DNA of 64,000 nt from Pseudodesulfovibrio sp. zrk46 (lineage in GTDB: Bacteria; Desulfobacterota; Desulfovibrionia; Desulfovibrionales; Desulfovibrionaceae), in contig NZ_CP051216.1 of NCBI RefSeq assembly GCF_012516435.1, positions 1,940,001 through 2,004,000 of the forward strand. The letters run 5' to 3'. Positions within the stretch are counted from its first letter, which is position 1; each line of letters begins with the position of its first letter. Positions 26,354 to 35,134 of this stretch are shown piece by piece. The translations under genes were made by a program, and so were the position numbers. The notes under the pieces were generated by a model, which did no database searches, was not told the DNA's origin, and worked only from the letters and a program-made list of their open reading frames with translations.

Positions 26354-27649
26354 ATGAGTGTGGGGAAAATGCCCAGAAAAAAGAATAATTATATTAAGAC
26401 AGCTAGCTCCAAATCACAGCAGAAACAAGTTCGCAAGGCTTGGGAACATGAGCATTGGCGTTATGAATACACGCGCCGAAAGTTTTACCTCGACCTACTA
26501 CCTAAACTAGCTGGCAAGAAGAGTTCGGAATCTTCTCTAGGAGTTGATGGAGCCCCTGAGCAATTAAAGCTAGCACAGAATTTTGTTGCTCAGCGATGTC
26601 GGAACATATTCACAAAATCTAACTGTCAACCTCTCCCAGATGGCATCTGCTCATTCTCTTGGGATCATTACGATTTTTATCACTGGGTGTTGTCTGCCCT
26701 TGTTTCTCTCTACTGCAGGATCAAAAATGAGGGAGACCCCTCCTATGCTTTGGAAGGTCCACCTAAGCTAGATCTAATGATGGAATATAGCGCTTTCACC
26801 GACCCAGGTTATGCACGTATCGTTGATGAATACCGCTTTCATAACCCATACTTCATAGAAGAAACTGCCAGGAGAATTCTTGAACGGGTATGGGGGGACG
26901 AAGACCTTGATTGGCTTTATGAGACAAGTTTGCAGTATGGATTCTTCCCATGGCAAATGATTGAACTGGAAGAGATTGGACACAGTCTAGCAGCATACAA
27001 TGAAAATGGATTTCCCTTGGCTTTTCACGAACAGTTTATTCGGGAGGATGATGCGCTTTTCAAATATGGCATAGAAACGCATTTTGTTAGTGAAGATGGC
27101 ACCGAGTTTTACGTCGAAGAGGTTAGTGCAACGACTTTATATTGTTATGTTAACTGCTTCGTGGAGTGTGCGTCGCCGAAGAAGCTAGCTGGCAAAGTCG
27201 AGAAGGCCATTTATGCATTCAAAAAGAGAAGAAGTGGAAATTCATTTGGAATCAGAGATGGTTCTGTTGTCCAAGTATGCATTGATATGAAACAGTTCAA
27301 GACGAGCAATATGAAGAAGGCGCTTGAGCTTTTAGAGGTGCTCTTTATTAAATATAAGAATTGGCTGCTTCCGCTCGACCACCAGTATCATCCAGATAAT
27401 TATAAGTCATTGAATACACTAATTGTACCCAGCGAACAGACGCCCTTTATTTCGCGATGTGTTGGCTTGTGGGTCTGGGACCAGGTTCATATACACGGGG
27501 AGTCCCCGAAGCAAGCCGCAGACAAAGTCAGTTGGGTTGGTTATTTGAAGGCTAGTGAGATTGAGCAGTCAGAGTTAATGAAAAAGTATAAGCACGCACA
27601 GTTTTGTGTTGATGAAATGCAAGCATGCACTCGGCGATGGTCTTCGTAA
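26354..27649 (+). CDS. Hypothetical protein, 431 aa, left end of island 1
   Basis: I do not recognise the family. The protein has a lysine-rich start (PRKKNNYIKTASSKSQQKQVRKAWEHEHW), then a soluble, acidic and aromatic-rich body with no signal peptide, membrane span or clear catalytic motif. It is the first gene inside the island and is transcribed inward. An internal ATG at 26369 has only a very close GGGG, so I keep the outer start. Codon use is AT-richer than in the flanking chromosome, in line with acquired DNA. Confidence 0.6.
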   Translation: MSVGKMPRKKNNYIKTASSKSQQKQVRKAWEHEHWRYEYTRRKFYLDLLPKLAGKKSSESSLGVDGAPEQLKLAQNFVAQRCRNIFTKSNCQPLPDGICSFSWDHYDFYHWVLSALVSLYCRIKNEGDPSYALEGPPKLDLMMEYSAFTDPGYARIVDEYRFHNPYFIEETARRILERVWGDEDLDWLYETSLQYGFFPWQMIELEEIGHSLAAYNENGFPLAFHEQFIREDDALFKYGIETHFVSEDGTEFYVEEVSATTLYCYVNCFVECASPKKLAGKVEKAIYAFKKRRSGNSFGIRDGSVVQVCIDMKQFKTSNMKKALELLEVLFIKYKNWLLPLDHQYHPDNYKSLNTLIVPSEQTPFISRCVGLWVWDQVHIHGESPKQAADKVSWVGYLKASEIEQSELMKKYKHAQFCVDEMQACTRRWSS

Positions 27650-27746
27650 CGCCTCAAAATAATTTAGTATCGATTTGATAAAGCGCGTCTTCCAGAGCCC
27701 GTCTTTGTATGAAATTCTCCTGGAAAATAACTTCAGGAGGACGCAC

Positions 27747-27995
27747 ATGACGTCACACGAATCAGCACCTATTGCACAGGTCGCACATCAACTGGAAAAG
27801 GAATACCCCCCGCTCATATCTAGAAGCCTTGGCTCAAAGGCTACGGGCTACACTATCGCGGAACGCACATTTGCGAATCTGGACAGCCAGGGTAAAGGGC
27901 CAGCAGAACGACTGCGCATTGGTAGGCGTATATGCTACACTCGGTCCAGCTTCATCTCGTGGATTTTAGATAGGTTGGAGGTTGATCATGTTTAA
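27747..27995 (+). CDS. Small AlpA/excisionase-like DNA-binding protein
   Basis: An 82-residue protein starting at an ATG after TTCAGGAGGACGCAC, a strong site. The C-terminal half, GPAERLRIGRRICYTRSSFISWILDRLE, resembles the winged-helix end of MerR/AlpA-type excisionases (P..RIG.RV.Y..S....W). The N-terminal half contains a helix YPPLISRSLGSKATGYTIAERTF. It overlaps the start of the primase-like gene by 8 bp. Likely roles are island excision or control of the replication genes it precedes. The call rests on pattern only. Confidence 0.55.
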   Translation: MTSHESAPIAQVAHQLEKEYPPLISRSLGSKATGYTIAERTFANLDSQGKGPAERLRIGRRICYTRSSFISWILDRLEVDHV

Positions 27996-29034
27996 CCTCG
28001 CTTCCCTGACAGGGGGGAACTTCGTATCGAATCTAGATCATTACCCTCGGCAACTGACGACTTCCTCACTGCCCCCGGAATTATCCGTGTTCAACGGTAA
28101 CGGCCAGTCTGTTCAAGATAAAGTAAGACTGTTTGAGCATATCCGAGAAGAAGTCTCCAGACGGATTCCATCCATTGTGGCTTCCCTCCTTCCTGGCGGG
28201 TGGCGAACCGGATCTGTTTATACGAACGGCTATTTTAAGTATGTATTGGTGGCTTTTGAAAGCAAAATGAAAGTCCCGATACGCTACGATGACCAAACCC
28301 TAGCAGGGTATGGGAATAGAGATGTAATCTATCTTGAACATCACTGGTGGAATGAAAAGACCGGAGCGTCAGGTGTTGGGGTATTTTCTTTGGCGTGTCA
28401 TATTCATCAAGTTGATCGTATCGAGGCCTTCCGCTGGATTTTGAATGGAATTGATATTGAGATTGAATCTTGTGTAGTTCAACAAGCAAGTTTGCCGGAA
28501 AACGTCTGTTATGTCAGCACGCCGATTCCGTATGGCTCGATTCTCCTTCCAGATCATCCTTATCTTGGAATTCCGTTTAACGAATATTGCTTCGTCACAG
28601 AAAACGGTGCCCCTTCGTTTTTCGCCAGAGAGTGGATTATTGATGGCGAAAAGGTGTTGCTCTTCTTAACTCCTTGTTTGGTCAATGGAAGCGGCATGTT
28701 GGAATGGAAATATGCTCTTCCTCCCGTTGAGAATATGCTGTTCAACAAAGGTCGGCTCTTCAATGAGGCCAGCTTGCCGGTTGATATATACGATGATCTT
28801 GGTTTGGCAGCGAGAAATGCATCGCTGCCATATGCGGTTGCAACGTGGGCTGGCGAGAAATCCTTTTCTGCGGCCATGGATTGGTCGCCTCTGGCTGGTC
28901 GAGTCGTCAACTATATTTTTGACCCAAATGATAAGGCTGCTGTGGAGATTGGAGCTGAATTGCGGGGCGTTTTCCAAGGTATGGGAGTAGATTTAAAGTT
29001 GGTGTATCGCGATGAGTTGCCTGAGTTCGAATAA
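27988..29034 (+). CDS. Primase-like replication protein (divergent)
   Basis: A 348-residue protein. The ATG follows GGTTGGAGGTTGATC and overlaps the upstream stop. Residues about 60-150 (SLLPGGWRTGSVYTNGYFKYV ... ASGVGVFSLACHIHQVDRIEAFRWILNGI) match the layout of the mobile-element primase N-terminus seen clearly in island 2 (KWLPGG...DLVHLYQYLNG). No CHC2 zinc motif or clear TOPRIM triad is visible. It lies between an AlpA-like gene and a RepA-like helicase, overlapping the latter by 23 bp, so a role in replication initiation is inferred. Confidence 0.5.
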   Translation: MFNLASLTGGNFVSNLDHYPRQLTTSSLPPELSVFNGNGQSVQDKVRLFEHIREEVSRRIPSIVASLLPGGWRTGSVYTNGYFKYVLVAFESKMKVPIRYDDQTLAGYGNRDVIYLEHHWWNEKTGASGVGVFSLACHIHQVDRIEAFRWILNGIDIEIESCVVQQASLPENVCYVSTPIPYGSILLPDHPYLGIPFNEYCFVTENGAPSFFAREWIIDGEKVLLFLTPCLVNGSGMLEWKYALPPVENMLFNKGRLFNEASLPVDIYDDLGLAARNASLPYAVATWAGEKSFSAAMDWSPLAGRVVNYIFDPNDKAAVEIGAELRGVFQGMGVDLKLVYRDELPEFE

Positions 29035-30130
29035 ATGTAAATCATGGGACGAGTTCCGAGAAGACGCCAGAAAATTCCATGGGTTGGAATTCTCGCCCAG
29101 AGAGGGCGATGCGGTTCCCAAAGCTGCGACAGTTGGCACTCTTTTGGGTATGAAGTTCCCAGAGGCTTCTTTCCAACTTGAAAATCTGTTTTGTGGTGGT
29201 GAGCTTGTTCTTCTTGCTGGTTTAAGGAAAACCAGCAAGTCGTATATACTTGCCGACCTCCTCGCGGCTGCAGCCGGAGGTAAGGCGTTTTGTGACCGCA
29301 TACATGCAAGACGGCCAATGAAGGTGCTTCTTGTTGATGCCGAACTGTCTAGTCAAGATCTTCAAAAACGCTTCAGGCAACTCGGTCAGCTTTATGGGGA
29401 TACGAAATGGACAGCAAACTTTGGTGTGTTGGCTATCAAAGATCATGGGAAAAAGATCAACCTGCTCGAAGAGGCTGATCGTCAATGGGTTGAGGCGTAC
29501 ATACAAGGTGAACAGATAGTTGCATTTGACAATTACGGGAAATTGATCCCTTCAGGCAAAGGCAGCTGTCCTGTCGCATGGCGTGTGGTTGAGGGGTGGT
29601 TTGAAAGACTTAGGTCCCAGGGAATAACTGTTATTCTTGTTCAGCATGAGAATAAAGCTGGGCAGCTTCGTGGGACACTCAAAATGGAGGACGATGCAGA
29701 GCTTTTCATTTCTCTTAAGCGCCCACAGGACTGGCAGCCTGCAATGGGGAATAAAGTTGAAATGCATTTCCCGGCTGCCAGGCATTTACACGGAAAACAA
29801 TTGCAGCCCCTCCTCGTTGAGTATGCCGAAGATGAGAATGGTTTCTATAGAAGCGTGTTGTGTATCGGCGGAACTGATGAAGAAGTTCCTGCAGTCCATG
29901 AAGACGTGGTTCAAGACGCAGAGATCGAAGAGTACAATCTGAGTCCACTTCAGGTGGAAATGCTCACAAAGGTGAGATTAGAGGGTGAGGCTAGGGCTGG
30001 TGACTTCAAAGGCGACTCTAGGGGGCGTAAGTCCAGCAACATCAGCAGAGTGCTCGGAGAATTGTGCGACGCAAGATTGTTGAAACCCATGGGCGATTCA
30101 AAGAAGGGCAGGTATTATGTCCCCTGGTAA
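29012..30130 (+). CDS. RepA-like RecA-fold ATPase (replicative helicase type)
   Basis: A 372-residue RecA-fold ATPase. ENLFCGGELVLLAGLRKTSKSYILADLLAAAAGG carries the P-loop at about 70-77, but it reads GLRKTSKS, with serine in place of the usual second glycine. Walker B is MKVLLVDAELSSQDLQKRF, the RepA/AAA_25 form, followed by VAFDNYGKL and the VILVQHENKAGQLRGTLKMEDDAE sensor strand. The last 70 residues (LSPLQVEMLTKV...GRKSSNISRVLGELCDARLLK) look like a winged helix. It is probably the hexameric helicase loader of the island, at the end of the replication operon and before a terminator. Confidence 0.78.
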   Translation: MSCLSSNKCKSWDEFREDARKFHGLEFSPREGDAVPKAATVGTLLGMKFPEASFQLENLFCGGELVLLAGLRKTSKSYILADLLAAAAGGKAFCDRIHARRPMKVLLVDAELSSQDLQKRFRQLGQLYGDTKWTANFGVLAIKDHGKKINLLEEADRQWVEAYIQGEQIVAFDNYGKLIPSGKGSCPVAWRVVEGWFERLRSQGITVILVQHENKAGQLRGTLKMEDDAELFISLKRPQDWQPAMGNKVEMHFPAARHLHGKQLQPLLVEYAEDENGFYRSVLCIGGTDEEVPAVHEDVVQDAEIEEYNLSPLQVEMLTKVRLEGEARAGDFKGDSRGRKSSNISRVLGELCDARLLKPMGDSKKGRYYVPW

Positions 30131-30153
30131 AAATGGTCACTTTCAACACCAAC

Positions 30154-30188
30154 AAAGGGCGGGAAAGCTGTTTGCCTTCCCGTCCTTT
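30154..30188 (+). terminator. Intrinsic terminator of the island replication operon
   Basis: AAAGGGCGGGAAAGC and GCCTTCCCGTCCTTT pair with wobble around TGTTT and end in TTTT. It lies 24 bp after the RepA-like stop. Confidence 0.8.
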
Positions 30189-30357
30189 TATTAGCCAATA
30201 GATTAGCCACTTAAAGCCGTTGTTTTGGCATTTAAGTTCAGTGTTATAGCCAATATTAGTTCTGGCAGCGATGTGTTTGTTAGTGTTTGCAGTGGGTTGT
30301 GGGCGGCGTGGCCGTTTGTAGCCAATCGGTATCAGAGTATACCGCCTGCGGGCGCGG

Positions 30358-31473
30358 CTACACCCAAGCAATCGCATACCGTATACTCCGTCCCCCGCCG
30401 CTCTGAACGAGCAGCCCGGCCTCTACGAGTGCCTTTAAATCGCGTGTAGCCGTCGCAGATGACGTCTTGGTCATCCCAATGTACTTCTTGTTCGAAAGTC
30501 CTCCCTCGAAGCCATCAGGCCCAGCATCAAGCAGCTTGTTGAGCGCCTTGCGCTGGCGGTCGTTGATTGGGGCACTGGCATGACGTTTCCAGTACTCCGC
30601 TTTTCTGATTGTGAGTTCTGCAATCTCGCGAGACTTCAGCATGCCAAGTTCCACCGTTTCGAGGAACCAGGCCAGCCACCCCGTGAGGTCGCCTTCACCC
30701 CTCTGAGTCTCTTCCAGGACCGCATAGTACGCTTTTCTAGATGCTGAAATCTGCGAAGACAAACTGTATGCCCTTCGTGACGTCTTTTCGTCTTGCGACA
30801 TAGCCATGTCGGTAATCGCTCTAGCCAGACGTCCATTGCCGTCATCGAAGGGGTGTAGGGTGACAAACCAGAAATGGGCGATACCGGCCCGGATAATACC
30901 GTCCCCGTCTACGGGAGAATTGAACCAGTCGAGGAAGGCTTCCATTTCGTTGGGGAGGGCTTCAGCCGGTGGTGCCTCGTAGTGCAGCTTAGTCTTACCC
31001 GGCCTACCGGAGATAACCTGCATTGATCCGTCTGCGTCTGTCCGCCAGTCGCCAACTGTGATCCGTTGCGTGCCGGTGTAGCCAGTGGGGAAGAGAGCCG
31101 CATGCCATCCATAGAGGCGCTCAGCCGTGAGAGGAGTCTTGTGGTTGACCGTGGCATCAACAAGCACCTCAATCATACCGTCTTCATACTGATTACGGGG
31201 ATGATAGCCTGCATCGTCCAGCCCCAATTTACGTGCCACGGAAGACCGTACTGATTGAGGATGCAATTTGACGCCCTCTATCTCTGAAGTGCGCACGATC
31301 TCGGTTTCCAGAAATAGGGCTTCAGCCTCAAGGGCTAACTTCTCATCAAGTGCTGAGAGCTGGGTTAGCAGTTCCCCCTGCAATTTCCGACATTGGCCTA
31401 GTTGAGGCAGTAAGGCTTCTGCCTTGTATGAAAACGAGGGCCAGGAGTCCCTCTGCCATATGTACGTAGGCAT
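30358..31473 (-). CDS. Fic-domain protein (AMP transferase type) with N-terminal DUF4172
   Basis: A 371-residue Fic protein. The catalytic motif is HPFDDGNGRLAR (207-218), the full HPFx(D/E)GNGRxxR consensus for AMPylation. An N-terminal inhibitory helix motif TSEIEG (62-67) makes it a self-inhibited class II enzyme. The N-terminal 90 residues match the DUF4172 domain (YIWQRDSWPSFSYKAEALLP). The C-terminal region after 310 is a winged helix (NKKYIGMTKTSSATATRDLKALVEAGLL). Such proteins AMPylate a host target or act as autonomous toxins or regulators. No separate antitoxin gene is adjacent. Confidence 0.92.
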   Translation of the reverse strand: MPTYIWQRDSWPSFSYKAEALLPQLGQCRKLQGELLTQLSALDEKLALEAEALFLETEIVRTSEIEGVKLHPQSVRSSVARKLGLDDAGYHPRNQYEDGMIEVLVDATVNHKTPLTAERLYGWHAALFPTGYTGTQRITVGDWRTDADGSMQVISGRPGKTKLHYEAPPAEALPNEMEAFLDWFNSPVDGDGIIRAGIAHFWFVTLHPFDDGNGRLARAITDMAMSQDEKTSRRAYSLSSQISASRKAYYAVLEETQRGEGDLTGWLAWFLETVELGMLKSREIAELTIRKAEYWKRHASAPINDRQRKALNKLLDAGPDGFEGGLSNKKYIGMTKTSSATATRDLKALVEAGLLVQSGGGRSIRYAIAWV

Positions 31474-31608
31474 GATGTGATTCCTTCTTTTATTTAGATC
31501 AAATCATGATGAGAATATGGCATGTAATCTCATCGTGGTCAAATCGGCATGACGGCAACCTTGAGGTCCCTCCTAAAACGGGTCACCGTCATGCCCGGCG
31601 GGTGTTCG

Positions 31609-32253
31609 CTAATCTAGCTGAGAAGCACCAAAACGCCTTACTCTATGCGGCGTGCTTTCCTTCTGCCTGACTTTCGCAAGATAACTGGCCCACTCTGTAA
31701 TCCAGTTAAGCTTGCTCCAGAAATCATGCTCCTGGGCAGCTCGCTCTTCCCCGGTCGCTTGACGGGTTGGCTGCTGAAGGATGATCCCGTTACCAGTGTA
31801 ATTTCCAAATTGGTCTGTCTCGCACCTATGGACAAGTCCGGTTGCATTGCAGTTCAGGACATGCCCCCAAACCCTTTCGAGTTCATTCAAGAAAGCAACA
31901 TAGTTGCTGACCCTGCTCGCATCCAACAAAATGACCAAATGGTAATGCGGTTTGCCATCAGGGGAGGATTCTCGAACCCACACGAAGTGGAAAGTGACAT
32001 TGTGAGTTCGGGCGTTTTCCTTCATGATTTTGAACAGATGCGACACCTCTTCATTGTTTCCTGAAGGCTGATGGTCGTGAGGAAGACGAAGATCGGCGCG
32101 AACAAACATGACCCTGCTATACTTCGTCATCAATTGAATTCTTTCATGAATTTTTTGCAAGATGATGTCGTAGCAAAAGAACTGTCCCTCGTTACCGGTG
32201 TTAATCCTAAGACCATTAAAATCTGCCGCATTAGTAGTTGAATAGTAATTCAT
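31609..32253 (-). CDS. YagK/YfjJ-domain (inovirus Gp2-type) replication protein
   Basis: A 214-residue protein of the YagK/YfjJ C-terminal domain family, related to inovirus gene-2 replication proteins. The core shows VMFVRADLRLPHDH, then VTFHFVWVRESSPDGKPHYHLVILLD, where HYH is a HUH-like metal pair. The tail is WITEWASYLAKVRQK, typical of the family. These proteins are thought to nick DNA for rolling-circle replication or act as orphan replication genes in prophages and islands. It is downstream of two small genes on the same strand. Confidence 0.8.
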   Translation of the reverse strand: MNYYSTTNAADFNGLRINTGNEGQFFCYDIILQKIHERIQLMTKYSRVMFVRADLRLPHDHQPSGNNEEVSHLFKIMKENARTHNVTFHFVWVRESSPDGKPHYHLVILLDASRVSNYVAFLNELERVWGHVLNCNATGLVHRCETDQFGNYTGNGIILQQPTRQATGEERAAQEHDFWSKLNWITEWASYLAKVRQKESTPHRVRRFGASQLD

Positions 32254-32512
32254 GGTGGTTCTCCTTAAGTAATTAATTTTTCACTATATCATAGTCCCTA
32301 GTGAATTAATTTTTACTCAAGAATTAAACTGCCATTGAATATCCACTTCTAGCTTTCCTCTCTGTCAGCTTCTCATATAATTACTATAATATAGGATATT
32401 ACCAATAGCAGAATTCTAAACCGTCCAGAAAGCTTAAGCTACGAAATCAGCCTCTCCGAGCTACACCCGATTTACTAGACCCAATTTCATCGAAAGTTAT
32501 TGAGAATCATAC

Positions 32513-32749
32513 TTAAGGAAACAAGGTAGGAGAAACGGAGAGGGAAGTGCTTTCAATTCTCCCAAGCGTTTGCTGCATCCAATACCGATAAGATCCGGTG
32601 TCATGAAAGCGATGAATATGAGTGGTATTCCTAGAGGAGTTCCACGAAGCGATGTGCAGACAGTTTGAAATTCCTTCAGCGAGTACTGCGATAAGCACGT
32701 TTGAAGGGGGCCAATTGATAAGAAGATTGATGGGAAAGGGAGGAATCAT
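32513..32749 (-). CDS. Small hypothetical protein, 78 aa
   Basis: A 78-codon frame whose ATG is preceded on the minus strand by AAGGGGGAGTCAGC, a well-spaced ribosome site. It lies 34 bp after the small zinc-finger gene on the same strand. The product is rich in Ser, Asn and aromatic residues (ISNCLHIASWNSSRNTTHIH) with no recognised motif. About 260 bp of AT-rich DNA with no visible gene separate it from the YfjJ-type gene. Confidence 0.45.
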   Translation of the reverse strand: MIPPFPINLLINWPPSNVLIAVLAEGISNCLHIASWNSSRNTTHIHRFHDTGSYRYWMQQTLGRIESTSLSVSPTLFP

Positions 32750-32783
32750 GCTGACTCCCCCCTTCTTAGAATATGGAATGTGA

Positions 32784-32939
32784 TTAAGCGTCTACTTTGC
32801 CTGTGCCCTTGCAGTCCTGACACTTAACCTTCTGCTTGCCACCGCAAGCAGGACAATTGTCAGGGCAACGTCCGCCATACTCCATGGGGCAATCAGCCAT
32901 GCCGGTGCCATTGCAGTTTCCACATTTCTCTTTTGCCAT
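32784..32939 (-). CDS. Small DnaJ-type zinc-finger protein, 51 aa
   Basis: A 51-codon gene preceded by AAGGAGACTGAGA. The product has DnaJ-like CxxCxGxG repeats: CGNCNGTG near residues 6-13, a central CPDNCPACGGK and CQDCKGTG near 40-47. Eight of its cysteines can form two zinc sites, with two more near the first. No J domain is present. Such free zinc-finger modules often accompany other proteins; a role with the following small protein or the YfjJ-type protein is only inferred. Confidence 0.7.
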   Translation of the reverse strand: MAKEKCGNCNGTGMADCPMEYGGRCPDNCPACGGKQKVKCQDCKGTGKVDA

Positions 32940-33131
32940 TCTCAGTCTCCTTAGCGTTTGCAATTAGTGCGCACATTTCCAGTTGCAATGCAGCTCGATG
33001 GGAAATGTCGGTGGTAAATACACTGTTTTTGTAGCACTGATCGGTGTCTACATTCAACTTAAAATAATACCGATCGTGAGTTTATAGCCAGCGATTATCA
33101 CCGCACCATGTGTCATACGAGGAGATGACCC

Positions 33132-33461
33132 ATGGGAAACGTTTCAGAAAAGGTTGGTGCTCGAATCCGCACCCTGAGGAAACAGGCGGATCTGACCCAA
33201 CAGGAACTCGCTGAGCGGGCGGGTGTAAGTTATAAATACTTGGGCCAGATTGAACGCGGTCAGGTCAACCTGTCAGTTGAGAAAATGGTAGAAATAGCCA
33301 ATGGGCTAAACGCTGCTCCAAGTGAACTGCTTGATGACGGGAAGAAGGGAGCAGGCATCCTTTCCAAAGCACGATTTATTCTTGCCGAACTGTCCGACAA
33401 TGAACTTGCCGTGGCTCTGGATATGCTGGAGTCGTTGAAGAGGCATTCCAGCGGAGACTAG
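33132..33461 (+). CDS. XRE-family transcriptional regulator
   Basis: A 109-residue regulator. The helix-turn-helix at about 8-65 (VGARIRTLRKQADLTQQELAERAGVSYKYLGQIERGQVNLSVEKMVEIANGLN) is a canonical Cro/C1 type. The C-terminal 40 residues form a helical tail that could dimerise. GAGGAGATGACCC precedes the ATG. It is divergent from the small zinc-finger gene and convergent with the DUF6933-like gene (stops overlap by 4 bp). It could control the small-gene operon or the adjacent restriction operon in the manner of a C protein, but this is unproven. Confidence 0.9.
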   Translation: MGNVSEKVGARIRTLRKQADLTQQELAERAGVSYKYLGQIERGQVNLSVEKMVEIANGLNAAPSELLDDGKKGAGILSKARFILAELSDNELAVALDMLESLKRHSSGD

Positions 33462-33982
33462 CCCACCCGATTTATCATCTTGAGTATTTCTCGATCTGGA
33501 AACACAACGCCTTTCAAATCCTTCCCCCTGCACGGAGTCTCGTTCAGAAACGAGGCAACCCAGCGATGCTCCTCTTCAGACTCGGGCAAATGACCCAGTC
33601 GAGACTTGAGCATGAATTCTACCGCATCTTTCATATCGTTCAGCGTCCCAAGCACACTCCGGTTGTGCGTCTTGTGATAGGAAAACCCACCTAGCAGCAG
33701 CTTGGCTTGGGCGATCTGCGCCGGGTTGGCGTTCATGTAGCCCAAGGTCCGCTCGAAGTGATGGATGAAGACATGCTGAAAGTTGGCAAAGTCCTTCTTC
33801 ATCAAGCCGGGGATGAATAGTGTGAATCGCGATTCATCGTTGACCAGCAGCACTGACTTACGGCGGAAGATGCGCAGGATGGTGCCATGCCAGCCGAGGA
33901 AGCCGCGCACGTCGGGAGCTGGAGTAAGCGGCTCTGAGGCCAGCTCCTTGGCGAGCTTTTGGGTGCAGAAGATGTAGGCCAT
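33458..33982 (-). CDS. DUF6933-like protein, 174 aa
   Basis: A 174-residue soluble protein. Its start (MAYIFCTQKLAKELASEP), the central RRKSVLLVNDESRFTLFIPGLMKKDFANF and the RSVLGTLNDMKDAVEFML helix resemble DUF6933 proteins, short single-domain proteins of unknown role often found near defence or mobile genes. The match is from memory of the family layout, so confidence is moderate. It lies about 90 bp downstream of the HNH gene on the same strand. Confidence 0.55.
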   Translation of the reverse strand: MAYIFCTQKLAKELASEPLTPAPDVRGFLGWHGTILRIFRRKSVLLVNDESRFTLFIPGLMKKDFANFQHVFIHHFERTLGYMNANPAQIAQAKLLLGGFSYHKTHNRSVLGTLNDMKDAVEFMLKSRLGHLPESEEEHRWVASFLNETPCRGKDLKGVVFPDREILKMINRVG

Positions 33983-34069
33983 GTCTCTTTCTGGCGACTA
34001 TGCTAATATTGAAATTTATAAGATTATATACGAAATCTTAAAATTTTACCGGCCAGTTCCCTGCGCAGC

Positions 34070-35134
34070 TTACAGGACATCGAGAACTCCGACACGTTGG
34101 CATCCTTCAAGAAATGCTTTTTTCAAAAAATTACTGTTAGCAACCGGCGCATTAGCGGTCTGTTGCTGAACGGTGGCAAGGTAGGCGTCCGGTGTGATGC
34201 CGTGAACGTCGCGCAGAATGCGAACTTGCTCCAGCCAGTCCTTTGCATCACCTCCGCAACATTTTGCCTTGTATCGCTCCTCAACGCCGTACACCTCTTT
34301 CCATGTTTCGATTTCCTCATGGACAGCGGCCGGTCCGAAGATGAGTTGAATGTCGGCGGGTGTCAGGCGATCAACATCCGGGGAGTTAAGGTCGATAGTA
34401 ATTTCGATGTCGTGGGCGTGGGGCGTATAGGGATAGAAAGCCTTGCGGCGTCCGGCGGCGTTATGGGCAGGGTCTTTGCTGAGTTTGTATGTACTGTTGC
34501 ACTCATGACAAGCCGGGGCGAGGTTGCAGAAATTTATCGAATTGAAGGGATAGAGCGCCTGGGGTAGATAATGGTCATAAGCGTCGCGTTTAGTGTGATG
34601 TTCCCCCTTGATGTCTCCAAGGCCACAGAAAGGACATTTGCCGGTGGTATTCACCTGTATGAATGTCTGATAGTGCTCATCTATCTGGCCAATCTTTTCA
34701 CGTAGCGCCTTAAGGTCGAGCAGTTGATGAGAATAAAGTCCTTTGAAAAATGAGGCCAGTTGTTCGCTCAGTTCAGGATGGATAGCGGCAATATCGGCAT
34801 AGCGGACGATGTGAATCGCCGGATCATTGGCGCAGACTTTTTCGATGTCGTTGTTGGCCTTGTACCACAGTCTACACTGGGAGATTTGCGCCGGGGTTAG
34901 TGGAGCAAATAGGCCATAAATCCGCTCCACATGACCGTAAAAGAAATCCCCGCCCTTCGTGTCGCCGTAGAAAAAACACTCCATCAGTTCTTTGAGTTCG
35001 GCATTACCATCGCAAAGTTCAAATCTAAAGCCGCCATTGCCAGGAGCTTTGCACCACACCTCAAAAAAAATGAAGTCTATGAATTCCTGCATCTTCTCCA
35101 TTGCATGCGGGACATAGGTGTAGGCGAACAGCAT
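34070..35134 (-). CDS. HNH endonuclease associated with the restriction operon
   Basis: A 354-residue protein with a central HNH nuclease. KCPFCG (C167, C170) is followed by RDAYDHYLPQALYPFNSINFCNLAPACHECNSTYK, giving the catalytic D187-H188, N204 and the second cysteine pair C209/C212 with N213. The N-terminal 160 residues are helical and probably bind the partner. Its start shares one base with the stop of the ATPase gene, so the two are co-translated. An ATPase plus HNH pair recalls Septu (PtuA/PtuB) and the retron-associated HNH, here fused to the end of a type I restriction operon. Confidence 0.85.
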   Translation of the reverse strand: MLFAYTYVPHAMEKMQEFIDFIFFEVWCKAPGNGGFRFELCDGNAELKELMECFFYGDTKGGDFFYGHVERIYGLFAPLTPAQISQCRLWYKANNDIEKVCANDPAIHIVRYADIAAIHPELSEQLASFFKGLYSHQLLDLKALREKIGQIDEHYQTFIQVNTTGKCPFCGLGDIKGEHHTKRDAYDHYLPQALYPFNSINFCNLAPACHECNSTYKLSKDPAHNAAGRRKAFYPYTPHAHDIEITIDLNSPDVDRLTPADIQLIFGPAAVHEEIETWKEVYGVEERYKAKCCGGDAKDWLEQVRILRDVHGITPDAYLATVQQQTANAPVANSNFLKKAFLEGCQRVGVLDVL

